From assembly GCF_017654505.1 (NCBI RefSeq), contig NC_054548.1, positions 27,498,969 to 27,562,968 of the forward strand: a stretch of DNA of 64,000 nucleotides. Direction: 5' to 3'. The translations under genes and the position numbers were made by a program. Positions 1 through 12,531 of the stretch are shown here, piece after piece. Positions within the stretch are counted from its first letter, which is position 1, and every line of letters begins with the position of its first letter. The notes under the pieces are model-generated. The model was given only the letters and a program-made list of their open reading frames with translations. It did not search any database and was not told where the DNA came from. Source of the DNA: Polyodon spathula (lineage: Eukaryota; Chordata; Actinopteri; Acipenseriformes; Polyodontidae).

Positions 1-317
1 CAGGATTTGTGGACTTGGGGGATGAAAGGACGATTCCCCGGGAAACCTGCGGACCTGGAAACATTGCTCTGCATCAACATGTTGTAAAGTGTTTCAGTCA
101 GTGTTGCATTTCTGTTCTTTCCTGAGTTTCCCTTTTTAAATATGAATAAATACAATCTGCTGCCATCGAAACAGAACAGGAATTATAGTGACAGCCAAAT
201 AGTCCACAACAATAAAAGCTACAAATAAACCTATTGGAAATACAGACTTAAAGGAAAAACTAACTCACAAATATTTGATGCAGGTTCCATTTCTAATCAT
301 TTTACTCTGACAATCAC
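1..317. other. Non-coding AT-rich flank, nothing recognised
   Basis: No long open frame, transposon terminus or RNA gene is visible here on either strand. Confidence 0.5.
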
Positions 318-424
318 ACCCCCCCCCCCCCCCCACCACCACACCACCACCACCACCACCACCACCACCACCACACACAAACCCCACCACCCCCACACCC
401 CCACCCCCTAACCCCCCCCCCCCC
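318..424. repeat. C-rich / (ACC)n simple repeat
   Basis: A run of about 16 C is followed by repeated CCA/ACC triplets and further C runs up to about position 424. This is low-complexity, strand-asymmetric sequence. Assembly length errors are likely here. Confidence 0.9.
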
Positions 425-589
425 AAGTAAAAAATACGTTTAAAAAAAAATGTAAATAGAAATGGCAGGTGACCAATTTTGAAAAGGTGGTCGCCCTAGT
501 TTTGCACAAGTGAAGGCGACAAAAAACACTATATACCCTATTCATTAAAACATCACTTTGTAGTGCAAATTTGAGGAATGCAACAACAC

Positions 590-920
590 AACTTGCAAAT
601 TGCAGGACATGCAGATAATTGTTCTAGAAGCACAAGTGTCACCAGTGTTTTCCCATGCAGTACCATCTCTTAGACACAATGAAATGCAGTATTGCGCTAC
701 ACCGTTATGAGCAAGTACAACTGGATGTTTGAATGGGCTAGGAGTGTGCAAATTGCTAAAGAGCACCTGTAATACATGCAAATAACGAATCCAGAAGCAT
801 GAGTGTCTGGATCTTTTGGACATTCACAAGCAGTGAATGTCCTGGGAGGCTGAAAAATGGTACAGAATACCTCTAGGATATGCAGATAATAAAATCAGAA
901 GCACAAGTGTCTATCTGGGT
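590..920. repeat. Three diverged direct-repeat copies
   Basis: A motif of about 40 bp recurs near 602-640, 772-812 and 876-915. It runs from ATGCAGATAAT-like sequence through CAGAAGCACAAGTGTC-like sequence. The copies are imperfect and unevenly spaced. I do not recognise the family. The small minus-strand open frame across the first two copies looks incidental. Confidence 0.55.
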
Positions 921-1404
921 TGGTTCCTATTTCACAGCTTGTCTTAGAAGGACACAAATCATTATATTGCAATGTACTTGAAAACATCCCTTTTTAAAGT
1001 GTTTTTCATCCATAGCATGATGTAGAAACTCAATTTAAATGTAGTGTCAGACTGGTAGTCCCTAACTGATTCAAGTGTTTTTTTTTTTGGGATTACCATG
1101 TTCCTTCTCAAAAGTGTTTTAATATTAGCCTTAAAGGAAAATTACTGCTTTAATTAATTTTCATGCATCTATTTCTTCATCTTAATAAGAAATATGTTTC
1201 TTTTTTTTTAACATTTACATTTTATTTCTGTTTCTTCATAAAAAAAAAAAAAATGTTTTCTGGGGAGAGTAAAAAATACATTAGCTTTGATTCATGTACT
1301 AAGGGTTACTCTTAAATGAATTCATGATCCAGTTTATGGTAAACTGTGCATGCGTGACTTAGAAACTCGGCTGTCAGCTAAGCAGAATATCCCAAAACTG
1401 GTGT
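921..1404. other. Non-coding AT-rich spacer
   Basis: Homopolymer-rich sequence with poly-T and poly-A tracts near 1079 and 1241. No gene or element is recognised. Confidence 0.5.
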
Positions 1405-1520
1405 GAATTTGAAAATGCAAAGTTGCCCAGAATTTGGGACACTATCTAAAAAACAGAGTGGCCCAGAAATGTGGCCATTATTTGAAAAGCAAAGTGGCCC
1501 AGAATTTGGGATGCAAATGA
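1405..1520. repeat. Short tandem repeat, ~37-bp unit, about 3 copies
   Basis: The phrase GTGGCCCAGAA (or TTGCCCAGAA) followed by TTTGGGA or TGTGGCC recurs three times at about 37-bp spacing, each preceded by an A-rich TTTGAAAA-like segment. Confidence 0.7.
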
Positions 1521-1909
1521 AAACAGGGGCAGTCGACATGTAAAAATATGATTACATTAGAGATAAACTATGTATCATGTATTTGAAAGAAAAAAGTACA
1601 CCACCACAGAAAGCCAATTCATATATTTGTGCTGTGCATACCATGATAATTCATATAAAGTAATAACCCATAGTTTGATATATTAGTTCAGCAAAATACC
1701 ACATTATATTTTAATTGAAAGTTTGTGGAAAGCAGATCTAAACTTAATACTGTTATCCGGTTCCATCCCAAAAACCGGGCCTGTGAAATACCTCGCTCTA
1801 TGATTGTAATTGATTATGATCCAGATTTTTAGCTCTGGCTTGACATTTTACCATGTGCTCTGCTTGTCCCATTGTATCTACATTTCTTCGAAGCTTTTAA
1901 TATATATAG

Positions 1910-1911
<2 letters not shown>

Positions 1912-1981
<70 letters not shown>
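1912..1981. repeat. (TA)n microsatellite
   Basis: About 35 uninterrupted TA units. The open frame across it, with alternating Ile-Tyr, is an artefact. Confidence 0.97.
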
Positions 1982-1984
<3 letters not shown>

Positions 1985-4290
1985 ACTGCCTCATTACTGC
2001 TTTGAAATGATTCACCACTAACAGGGTTTCATGCTGGTAGTGTTTATGTGTTGCTCTAATTGAATATAAATTGCAGGAACAGGCAAAAACAGCAGCAAAC
2101 CTTCAGCCTTGTTGCAGGAGGGAGCTAAATATAAATAACATTCGTGCATTTCTTTAAAACACCACAGGTTTGTAGTCATTTAAATGCAATTTATTCATAT
2201 TGAACACAATAGGGTAATTGTAATTGTAATTAATTCATTTTGTAATTGTACAGACTTTTTTGTAGTTTTTACTTCACAGAAAACTGACAATTTAAAAACG
2301 TTACATTTTGAAATCTAATATGAAATTCTGTACTATTACTATGGACTCTGGTAGACTTTTGCAATATCAATTTTGTAGTTTCTTTGGTTACATGATGTTA
2401 AATAAAATATGTAAATGATATTCAGCAGTCCTTCTGAAGTTCTTATAGGTGGTTTTGTTGTTTTGTTTTCAGTTGAATTGTAATTCCTGTAGTCAATCCC
2501 ATACAAATAAAAACAATGTGTTCACTATCTATGAGAAGATTTAGTTTCAGTTTCTCTTTCAGAGAAATTACAAACAAGCAAGTTACAGTGAGAAAAAAAA
2601 AATAACCGAGTAGGATACATTGTAGTTTTTACAGAAATCAAATTTATATTCTGAGGTAATTTTTGATGCAGCCAAACACCTACATTACACTCTTGGATTT
2701 AACTGCCACATCAGCATTGTCCTGCCCCTTCAATGCACACTCCTGATTCTCTGGTACAGTACTCCCTTGACCTTCCAACTCACAATAGGCTCTCGGTAAC
2801 TGTCACCGATAAATGTGCTGTAGTCAAAGTAGGTTAGCTACACACGGTGCTACATACATGTAGACTACCATATTAAAGAAAATAAGCAACCGCGATACTA
2901 AAATGTCATAAATCATGTAATAAAATATTTCAGTGTTTAAAAAATCGTAGTATTATTAATAAAGGTTGCCCTCGTATAAAGCCGCCCTCTTTTAAGCACT
3001 GCAGTCATTTTGATCAATTTCAAATAAACACCGTGGAGCCAAATTTAAGTAATACGGTTATACAAGTTATATACGGTTATACAATATATAAAATATTGCA
3101 ATCCAAAACATTTGTCCATAGCTGGACAAACATGTCTTAGGTATTATTTATGTGGTTTCCAGACATCAAGTATATTCCTCACAATCAAAAAATAAATAAA
3201 TCTCTGAAAGTCACAGTACAGTAAACATACATATGTGATCATCCTCTTACAGTAAACGTTTGTTTGAGCATGAGGTTAACAATAGACAAGGGTAAGTCTG
3301 TTCTAGATTTAGGACCTCCAGTCCTCATAGGGCTGTAAATATCAGACATGCAGCTCCAGACAGAATTCAATTAGGCACACTGATCCTCTCTTCTAACCCT
3401 TTACAGGACACCAAGGGTCCAGAAGACAAGCAACGTCAGCAACCAAAACCTATATGTCTTTTATCCAAGCAAAATCTCATAACTGGTCACTAAAATAGAT
3501 ACCCCAGTCACCTTGGGTGTTTACACATAAAATATAAATCAAACCTCAATCCTAACCAAGGACAAAGCCAACACTGAAGTAAAATTGAAAGCAATCATTG
3601 GAATTATATTTTTTGCTTGAGGCATATCTTCACAAAGTCAATATCTCTTCCTCTGCTGCAGCCAGATATAGCACCGCCCATAGACTGTATTATAGCCAGT
3701 TACACCCACCCAGTAATTTGTACTGTTGTTTATATTGCCTGCTATGACTAACAATAGTGTATGTGTACATGTACTATGATCTGCCTTGTTCTGCACAATC
3801 TGCAACTCACATGACTGATGCTTCTTTTTAGTGTGCTGTTGAGGTGACAACTGGCTTTATCCCAGAACGATTCACTCAATACAACACTTTATTAAACTTC
3901 AATATCAGCATGAAATATGAAAAAAAAAAAAAAAAAAAAAAAACATTAATGTGCTTAATTACTAAATTTCAGAGACAAGAGTATCTTCATTTCTTCCTCT
4001 GGTCTAACTAAGATGCTCTAAATAAGCCTTTTTACACTTAATTTGTGCTTACATCTTTCATTAAACAATTCTCTCTTTTGTAACTGTTTAACAGTAAAGC
4101 TTGGTATCTTCCTGTACCTTTTCTCTCTTGGTCCCTCTAACTTCTTAAGATAACCATTCTCAAGCCATTCATTTTGACACACACACCCTGCTAATAAGAT
4201 ATATTGCTCCAAAAAATTGGAGTTTGGAATTGACTGGACCTTTATTTTATTTTGTGATTATTCTTTCTTAATATAATAGGGTCGATAGCA
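1982..4290. other. Non-coding AT-rich stretch, nothing recognised
   Basis: Contains only short chance open frames and a poly-A tract at 3920-3943. No element terminus, LTR signal or conserved protein motif is visible. Confidence 0.45.
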
Positions 4291-4960
4291 GGGTTCGACA
4301 TTAACCATGACCCTATGGTCTGGGGCTGGTAGACAGCGCAGTTTGGCTGGTAGTTATGAAGCACCACATGCCCGACTGGGCCGGTTACATTTAACTAGTA
4401 TAATAGTGCACATGGATCTAGGAAAATAAGCCAGTGTGCCAAAAGCAGAAAATTAATTTACAGACCATTTTTTAAAAACATAATTACTTACTAATCCTAA
4501 CTTTCCCGCCAAACGTCATATTTGTTGTACAGTCACAATCTGAGACTGTGTACCAAAGTGCTGTGCTGGTACTCGTTCCCGCGACATGGCAAATCTTTTA
4601 GAAATCGTGTTTTCTACAACTAAGCAACCAATAAGCCAAAAGGAAAGCACTGAAATCAATAAATCATAAAGAAAGTCATTATGGAGAAAAAATGAAGATG
4701 AACATTTAGAGTGGAGGCTTCATCATGACAATGAAAAAAGAAAGTAACGTTCTGCCTTGTTTGGCATCAGTTTCTCAGACTTGAATTAATAATTTCATTT
4801 TTATCATATCCAATCTTACAGTAAAATGTCCCGATGGATACCTAGAATGGTCTGACTTTTTGATTTGGGATCCTATGTTTCCAGGTAAAAAATGCCATTC
4901 ACAATCTTTCAGTCAGCAAGACTGGCACTGACTTGGGAGAGGCTACACAAACGATAACAT
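4291..4960 (+). mobile_element. Possible hAT-like 5' end with degenerate coding start
   Basis: At about 4291 the sequence CAGGGTTCGACATTAACC resembles a hAT terminal inverted repeat that I recall from fish genomes. About 290 bp downstream, at 4586, an ATG opens a short Lys/Ser-rich frame that stops soon after. It is vaguely like the basic N-terminus of hAT-derived proteins. I found no matching right terminus, so the extent is a guess. Confidence 0.25.
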
Positions 4961-7647
4961 TCCCAGAAGGATTGTTATTATTGTGTATTATGAATATTCT
5001 TTTAATAGTGTTTATTATAGGGAAGGGAATTTTGAATAGTTTCCTATCTGAATACACAGGGTGCAACATTTTTGTATGTTCGATTACTCGAACTCTGGTC
5101 CTTACGCTCCCAAGAATAAAAGGCAAATGCGTGTGTACAAGGAGACTAAGCCGGTAAGGTTTAGCCGGGTTCACGAAGTGTACAAACAATGTCCAAGATG
5201 AAATTTCTTCGTTCAATACCCTATTTTCTTAGGCACACGTTTTTCCTTTTGTTTATTGAATTAAAATACAGATCTCAATGTCACAGTGCGTATCACTTCC
5301 AATTAAAGCAACAGTAGCATAACATTACTCATTACGCAAACCACCAAATAATAATTTTTACTGTAGTGTATTAATAATAAAATAACACCTATCATATAGT
5401 AGCCTAAATATTCTACGTCTGTTTAATTCTAACAAAAAATATTTATAAAATAATTAATGGTGTAAATATTGTAAACTGGCCAAAACAATAGAAAATACAT
5501 TCCAACATTATAATAGTTTAATATTACTAATTACAACTAGCCATCAAATACTGACATCAGATGAATCGAAGTAAAGTTACTTTGTTTATTCAATAACCTG
5601 TAAATAATTATATCAAGGATACCTGGTTCTACTTTTAATGGTCAGTACAAATGTTGACGTTACTCCATCCATTCACAGAAAGTCAACAGTAGATGTTTTA
5701 CAATGAACTACAGTCCAGAGTTAAAAAAATAACTTATATTCATCATAACGTTAAAATTACCTTTCTAATTTCAATGTTACCCAAGTTTGGATTACTTTTT
5801 TTTTAGCACTTGCTATATACATTATTTTATTTCAGTTCACACATTCAAAGTTCGCGGGTGTCATGCTTCCAGAAGCTGTTTCACGACTGACTAGCAACAG
5901 CTGCAGAAGCTGCTATGTACAGTCATTACAGAGGAACTCAAGCAGAGATCTGTTAACATTAGCTAAAAACAAGGCAATAAAATTGGCAACATTTTTAAAC
6001 AGAATACAATCACTGTAGAATGTTGCTCTTATAAGCATTGCATAATTAATTAGGGTCCTTACATTTAAGACTGACATAACACGTTAAGCGTCAGCATTAA
6101 AAAAAAAAAAGAAAAAGAAAAGAAAGACACTTTGCTTCTACTAGTAGCTAATGTATAAGGGTTTTTTTTTTTTCGTTTAATCATGTATTTTACTACACCG
6201 ACCCATCCCTAATTAGGGTTATTATAATTCAGTTTAGCATTGCTGTGACCATATGGTAACAGCTTGGTTACGGGTTTGTTTGTGAAAAAATTAGTATCAT
6301 TTCTACACATACATTTTAAAATCTTGAATACAGTATTTTCATTTTCTGACAAGCACACAAATGTGTTCATGTTGAATGGCTGAAGTAACATCTATTGAAA
6401 GGCTTTGTTTAGCCACTTTCTTTTGAGATGTGGACTCTCTTTGGTTACCACACATAGTTAGAAACATACTGGAAATAAAAACCATCGTGAAAAAATATAG
6501 CCGGTAGTTAAAAATCTAAACGTAGAGCCCGGAATAGCCCTTAAAAACATGACATTTTGGCCTGAGGGCACAGGGGCCAAAAGGTCATACACAAAAAGTA
6601 ATCAGGACTTGAATTTCATTTTTGTATGCTGGGGGGATTTCCCTATGCTTCAGCCACTTTTGCATGTAAAAACTATATATTACTGCATCATCATTCACAC
6701 TGGTGTTGCTTTAAAATAAGCTGCTTTCAGGAGACCTAACAGCTGCTCATCACTGTGAGACAGAGCACTCTCCATTGCTTCTGCCACTGCCTGATGTGAA
6801 GTTTTTGCTGCAGCAGAAGAAAAAGGCGCTTTTCTTTTTAACCATTTTTTTTTTTTTTTTTTTTTTTTAAACTCTTTACACTTAGCCCTATTCCCGCCTG
6901 TTTTTCACTGTTTTCATTTATATATCTTAAACTACTGGACAGTTTGTGCTGCATGCATGTAACATATCAAATGGAAGGCCACAAAATGTATTTTCATATT
7001 ATGTAAGTTGCAACAGGATCAGGCATACTATGTGAAAGATGAGAATATACAGTATATATAAAATAAAAAAAAATAAAATAAAAACTTTTCCAAAAAAAAC
7101 AATGATTGGTCACTGCTGTATATATTGTAATCATAGATAGATAAAAAAAACAAACAAACAAACAAACAAACAAACAAACAAAACACAATGCACAATTGAA
7201 CCTCAATATGAAATGAACATGGGGGGGAGGGGACTCATAGTACTTTCATCACTGACACCCACTTTATTAGAGATTGTTGTAGCGTTACAGGCATTTTAAT
7301 TGGGTGGAAAATACATTAGCTTGATGTCTTAAAATATCTCTGTGGGATTTTCAGATATTTTCAGGAAAGTTGCAGATATGTGGGAGCAACTTGGAAAATA
7401 TGTGATTCCCGTGATCCCATGCTACAATTTAATAATCCATAATTTCAGATTGTCTAAGGTTGCTACCAAAGTTACTATATCGGAATGCATATAGTGGCCA
7501 TTTTCTTCTTGCGTCTTGGAAGTGGATATAATGCTCCTACAGTATGTCCCCCAATTTCCTATACTGGGGATTCATGCAATATTTCTACAGTAAATACAGT
7601 ACCAGTATTCAAACTGTAAACAACTTCTCAATCTAACTTCAGTTCCT
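4961..7647. other. Non-coding AT-rich stretch
   Basis: No credible gene. It holds homopolymer tracts (for example poly-T at 6845-6868) and a short tetranucleotide repeat listed separately. The overlapping plus- and minus-strand frames at 4.9-5.2 kb show no recognisable domain. Confidence 0.45.
7142..7183. repeat. (CAAA)n microsatellite
   Basis: About nine CAAA units follow an A run. The Cys-Leu-Phe-Val repeats in the minus-strand open frame are a by-product. Confidence 0.95.
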
Positions 7648-8070
7648 TTTCAATTCGAAAACGGCCACCAAACATTTTTATGGGATATATGCCTGCCTAT
7701 TGGTAGGTATCACTGAACTCTTTCTATTAAAGCTGCCAAGGGTATATAATCATCACGCAGGGAAGTATCTGTCTCTTCGCGTCTCAAGATGGTAAGGTAA
7801 GACCTTTTGTGTTACACTGAGCCCTTTTTATTGCTAAAAAAGCGCCGCTTTGAGCTTGCTGCTAGTTCCCTTAAACTTCGTGCTGAAAGCTGGCTTGCCT
7901 CTTTTCCCGGAATTAGTAGTTTCCAAATCGTAGCCTTTCTTTTGTTTCTTTACTGTCTTCAACACCTACTCACTATGTGTGTCAGGCTTCTTCTCTTCTG
8001 TCTGTAAGCAGTATTATTAAGAGTGAGTGTGTGTTTTTCACCCCTTTTTTTTTTTTTTTTTTTTTTTACT
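7648..8070 (+). mobile_element. DIRS-like left terminal repeat and leader (copy A)
   Basis: TTCAATTCGAAAACGGCCA at about 7654 matches in pattern the terminal repeat of the other two DIRS copies here. There the corresponding words are ATTCGAAAATAGCCATCAA at about 51,506 and their reverse complement at 29.2 kb. A following ATGGGATAT echoes their ATGGGTAT. Downstream come a TATA-like box at 7743 and a GTAAG context at about 7791. I infer that this is the left end of the DIRS element whose RT, RNase H and recombinase lie at 14.9-16.6 kb, now separated by a CR1 insertion and repeats. Confidence 0.55.
7743..7750 (+). promoter_or_regulatory. TATA-like box in DIRS leader
   Basis: TATATAAT lies about 95 bp inside the presumed terminal repeat, followed by GC-richer sequence. 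This is consistent with an internal promoter in a DIRS terminal repeat. Positional inference only. Confidence 0.35.
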
Positions 8071-8559
8071 TGGGAGAGCTCTGTTACTCCACGGGGCTGG
8101 GTCTGCCTTGTCCCTGCTGTTGAGTTAGCCCACCAGCCGCCTGCGGGCTGCCGGTAGGGCCTTGTTGTTTTGATTGTGCTGCGCGTCCCCATGCTTGTGC
8201 AGAGGACTAGCTGCAGTGCGGCTGCTTACAGATGGACCAGCCATGTACTCCTCACCAAGGCTTGCCCCGTTGTACAGTTGGTATATACTCAGGCTTTGTT
8301 GGCCTATCACCACGTGTGTGGGCCTTACAATTGAACAGACAGTGTGCTCTCCTCCATCTGTACTGCTGTATTATTATTGTACTGTATTACTGTATTGTGT
8401 TTTGCTGTATTGCTTAAGTCAATCGCCCGCTGAGGTTTCAGCCCTGTCCCCATGTTGTATGCTATGCACTGCCCAGGTGTGTGATCACGAGGTCAGGATA
8501 GGCACCGTTGCATAGCTGCCCTCTGTGTTTTTTAAATACCGCGTGCGTGCTCGGCCCGT

Positions 8560-8940
8560 GCTACTTCGGACCACGGTGCGCATGGTGCTCATTGACTCAC
8601 AGTACCTGATGAAGGCAGTGCATCGATGCAGCACAGGGTTCACGTGGTGCATGCGGTACGCATTATACCCGGTGCTGCACGGCACTCGGTGCACACGGTG
8701 CGCACGTTACCTGTTGCCCCATGCTTAGTGCACTCAGTGCACAAGGTACTTGGTGTTGTACGGTACTCGATGAACGTGGTGCATGCAGTACTCTGTGCAC
8801 GCTGTGCGCATTGTACCCAGTGCTGCACGGCTCTCAGTGCACAATGTACACACGTCGCGGTGCGCACGGTGCTCGGTGCATGCGGTACGAACGGTGTGGT
8901 GCTCGGTGCACGTGGTGCGCACGGTATCTTGTGCTAGTGT
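8560..8940. repeat. GTGC-rich minisatellite
   Basis: Imperfect units of roughly 10-14 bp built on GTGCACGGTGC and CGGTGCACGTGGTGC run for about 380 bp. The array is locally GC- and CpG-rich in an AT-rich region. It generates many overlapping open frames on both strands rich in Ala, Arg, Cys and His, none of which looks like a gene. It lies within the leader of DIRS copy A. A similar array lies in DIRS copy C at 52.2 kb. Confidence 0.85.
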
Positions 8941-9497
8941 GGGAATACCTTATTATGTATGGCTACTCAGAGTAACACAAATTATATTTGGTTAAAAAAT
9001 ATTATTTGTTCATTTTAAATTGTAATTTATTCTTTACAGATTTAACCATGTATGTGCCAAATGTCATTGTAAGGCACAAAAAATATTTTCAATCCTTAAC
9101 ATCATACCGACAGTTATCAAAATACAATTTGACAGACAACAATCATCACAATGTGTATAGTGTTTGGCATTGTTAGTTTAAGAAATTTATGAACAAAATG
9201 TTAGTGTCAATCTTGTATTTAGAAAGTTTTAGGAAAACTATGTATACTCACCTAAACATTTTAAAGATTTGCTGAATGGCAAAGCTAATTCAAAGACATT
9301 CTGTAACCCACTTAGAGTTACGCATAAATTTCAATAGACATTTTAACAGTTAGGCTAGAGACAGCCATTTTAACTCAGCACATACAAGAAAATATAGAAT
9401 TATATTATAATACATAAATTTCCCTCACATGACTGCACCTAGTCCAGGCTAGACACCCCTGTCCAGCTACTACGCTGTGTTTACTCTTTTTCTGTTT
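8941..9497. other. Non-coding AT-rich spacer
   Basis: Lies between the minisatellite and the CR1 3' end. No motif recognised. Confidence 0.5.
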
Positions 9498-11590
9498 AAC
9501 ATAAGAACATAAGAAAGTTTACAAACGAGAGGAGGCCATTCGGACCATCTTGCTCATTTGGTTGTTAGTAGCTTATTGATCCCAGAATCTCATCAAGCAC
9601 CTTCTTGAAGGATCCCAGGGTGTCAGCTTCAACAACATTACTAGGGAGTTGATTCCAGACCCTCACAATTCTCTGTGTAAAAAAGTGCCTCCTATTTTCT
9701 GTTGGTTGGTTCTTGGGTCGACACTGTCAATACTTTTTAGAATTTTGAATGCTTGAATTAGGTCGCCGCGTAGTCTTCTTTGTTCAAGACTGAACAGATT
9801 CAATTCTTTTAGCCTGTCTGCATATGACATGCCTTTTAAACCCGGAATAATTCTGGTCACTCTTCTTTGCACTCTTTCTAGAGCAGCAATATCTTTTGTA
9901 TAGCGAGATGACCAGAACTGCACACAATATTCAAGATGAGGTCTTACTAGTGCATTGTACAGTTTTAACATTACTTCCCTTGATTTAAATTCAACACTTT
10001 TCACAATGTATCCGAGCATCTTGTTAGCCTTTTTTATAGCTTCCCCACATTGTCTAGATGAAGACAATTCTGAGTCAACGAAAACTCCTAGGTCTTTTTC
10101 GTGGATTCCTTCTTTAATTTCAGTATCTGCCATATGATATTTATAATGTACATTTTTATTTCTTGCATACAGTACCTTACACTTTTCTCTATTAAATGTC
10201 ATTTGCCATGTGTACATCTGCCCAGTTCTGAATCTTGTCTAGATCATTTTGAATGACCTTTGCTGCTGCAACAGTGTTTGCCACTCCTCCTACTTTTGTG
10301 TCGTCTGCAAATTTAACAAGTTTGCTTACTATACCAGAATCTAAATCATTAATGTAGATTAGGAATAGCAGAGGACCTAATACTGATCCCTGTGGTACAC
10401 CGCTGGTTACCACACTCCATTCTGAGGTTTTTCCTCTAATCAGTACTTTCTGTTTTCTACATATTAACCACTCCCTAATCCATGTACATGTGTTTCCTTG
10501 AATCCCAACTGCGTTCAGTTTGAGAATGAATCTTTTGGGCGGGACTTTGTCAAAAGCTTTCTGGAAATCTAAATAAACCATGTCATATGCTTTGCAATTA
10601 TCCATTATCGATGTTGCATCCTCAAAAAAATCAAGCAAGTTAGTTACACGATCTCCCTTTCCTAAAACCATGTTGACTGTCTCCCAGGACCCTGTTACCA
10701 TATAGGTAATTTTCCATTTTGGATCTTATTATAGTTTCCATAAGTTTGCATATAATAGAAGTCAGGCTTACTGGTCTGTAGTTACCTGGTTCAGTTTTGT
10801 TTCCCTTTTTGTGGATCGGTATTACGTTTGCAATTTTCCAGTCTGTTGGTACCATCCCTGTGTCAAGAAACTGCTGCACGATCTTGGTTAGCGGTTTGTA
10901 AATTACTTCTTTCATTTCTTTGAGTACTACTGGGAGGATCTCATCCGGCCCAGGGGATTTGTTTATTTTAAGAGCTCCCAGTCCCTTTAACACTTCTGCC
11001 TCAGTTATGCTAAAGTTATTTAAAACTGGATAGGAACTGGATGACATGTGGGGCATGTTGTCAGTATCTTCCTTTGTAAAAACTTGTGAAAAGTAATCAT
11101 TTAATATATTTGCTATTTTTTTTTCTTCATCTACGATTTTGCCATTTGTATCTCTTAAACATTTAATCTCCTCTTTGAATGTTCTCTTGCTGTTGTAATA
11201 TTGGAAAAACATTTTGGAATTGGTTTTAGCTCCCTTAACAATGTTCATTTCTATTTCTCGCTTGGCCTTTCTAACTTCCTTTTTGACTTGTGTTTGCAGT
11301 TCTGTGTACTCTTTCTGCATACTTTCTTTTTGGTCCTTCTTTAATGCTCTGTAAACTGCCTTTTTTCGCTGAATATTTTTTTTAATTGATCTATTAAACC
11401 ATTTTGGCAAATTTGTTTTACATTTAGATTTGTCTACTTTAGGGATATAATTGTTTTGCGCCTCTAGTACTACATTTTTGAAGAACAACCATCCTTCTTC
11501 TGTGGGTGTTTTCTTTATTTTACTCCAATCTACTTCTGTTAGTCTCTGTTTCATACCTTCATAGTTTGCTTTTCTAAGCTCCATTTATAG
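9498..11590 (-). mobile_element. CR1-type LINE, 5'-truncated
   Basis: The minus strand carries the post-endonuclease linker, reverse transcriptase and C-terminal part of a CR1-like ORF2, followed by a 3' tail ending in tandem TTCTTATG units (plus strand 9498-9516). Short direct repeats at the 3' end in place of poly-A are a CR1 hallmark. The apurinic endonuclease domain is missing, and homology stops near 11,590, as expected for target-primed 5' truncation. The element appears to sit inside older DIRS-derived sequence. Confidence 0.88.
9565..11584 (-). pseudogene. CR1 ORF2 reverse transcriptase, frameshifted
   Basis: This once encoded the LINE replication enzyme. Three pieces in different frames join into one protein. 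Piece 1 (11,584-10,640) is a Lys/Arg-rich linker plus RT start, with SPGPDEI, NYRPVSLTS and SQHGFRKGRSC motifs. Piece 2 (10,701-10,192) carries the RT palm: YLDFQKAFD (about residues 43-51), GVPQGSVLGPLLF (101-113) and the catalytic FADD (131-134). Piece 3 (10,217-9663) is the thumb and C-terminal region, with FNREKCKVL and HLEYCVQFW. A last segment resembling WNQLP..VVEA.TL..FK reads on to a stop near 9565. Frameshifts lie near 10,645 (probably 2 nt lost), 10,205 and 9,700. The catalytic motif is intact but the protein cannot be made. An in-frame stop lies just before the Met at 11,584, at the truncation point. Confidence 0.88.
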
Positions 11591-12119
11591 CATACTTACT
11601 AGTTTATGCAAATCCTGGATCGCGCGGCACTTTATGCACACTTGGTTTAGCTCCGCTGGGTTTTCTAGGATTTCCCACATCAAGCAGGTGTCACAGATTA
11701 CTGGCTTGAAGACCATGTTGAGGGTTTTTTTTTTTTTTTTTGAAGTTGAGTTTCTTCTGCAGCCGTCAACCTGCTTTCAAACTGCTTCTAAACTGCTCTG
11801 TACTTTTCCACACCTGTACTTCTCCCACTCGCTGTCGCTGGGAAGACTGCCTCGTTTAACTGCGTTGTTCTGCTGTGCTGTCGGCTCCTCCCCTCGCCCG
11901 TGTCTCAGAACGGCGCTGAATTTGAATCAGCTGCTCCGAGGTTCAGCTTGTTTGTTATCAGAAAAACACACGCGGCTGTTTGACTTTGAGCTGCTGCTGT
12001 GTTTCCCCAATGCCCTGTGTTTTCTGATTAAAGCAATTAAAGATGCAATTTCTCCTTACTGCTTCTAAACGCCTGTACTTCTCCCACTCGCTGTCGCTGG
12101 GCTTTGTGATTGCAGTCTG
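11591..12119. other. Repeat-derived region with a 258-bp-spaced direct repeat
   Basis: CTGTACTTCTCCCACTCGCT and the following TGTCGCTGGG occur at about 11,815 and again at about 12,073. The intervening sequence resembles the leader units that follow. The 144-residue plus-strand open frame here (11,634-12,068) is Phe/Cys/Leu-rich and matches no family I know. Confidence 0.5.
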
Positions 12120-12531
12120 CTTAAACCTTACAGCGCTCGCTGTTTTGATGTCTCCTCTGCTATAGCAGTTTAAAAGAAAAAGAGACACGTGATCCTCCGT
12201 CGGACCCTGGCTCTGCCGTGCTCTGCTGTAAAGTAAACTCTGCTGGACTGCCTCAGCCCACCCTCTCGGTGTGCTTAAGATTTTCAGTTCACCCGTTGCC
12301 GTGATGTCTGTTGTATTACCCTCACAGCTTGCTGTTGTGTGTGTATGTGTGGTTTTATTTCACTGCTTTGCAATTTAGAAATAAAAATAATACAAGCGTG
12401 ATTCTTCCACCTGAACCCAGCTCTACTAGCTCCGTTGTTGAGGCTTGTTTCAGCCTCCCTACTTGGCCTGTTGTTTTAAGAACAAAACAGAATGAGTTAC
12501 CCGCATTGCCGTGGTAATTGTTATTTATTAC

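Noticed and set aside
1810..2010. Open frame with alternating Ile-Tyr
   Set aside because: It is translation of a (TA)n microsatellite.
4899..5216. 105-residue minus-strand frame overlapping a 74-residue plus frame
   Set aside because: No recognisable domain, no splice context, and both strands open. Likely chance.
8125..8995. Cluster of overlapping Cys/His/Arg-rich frames on both strands
   Set aside because: They arise from a GTGC minisatellite with few stop codons. No consistent frame or domain.
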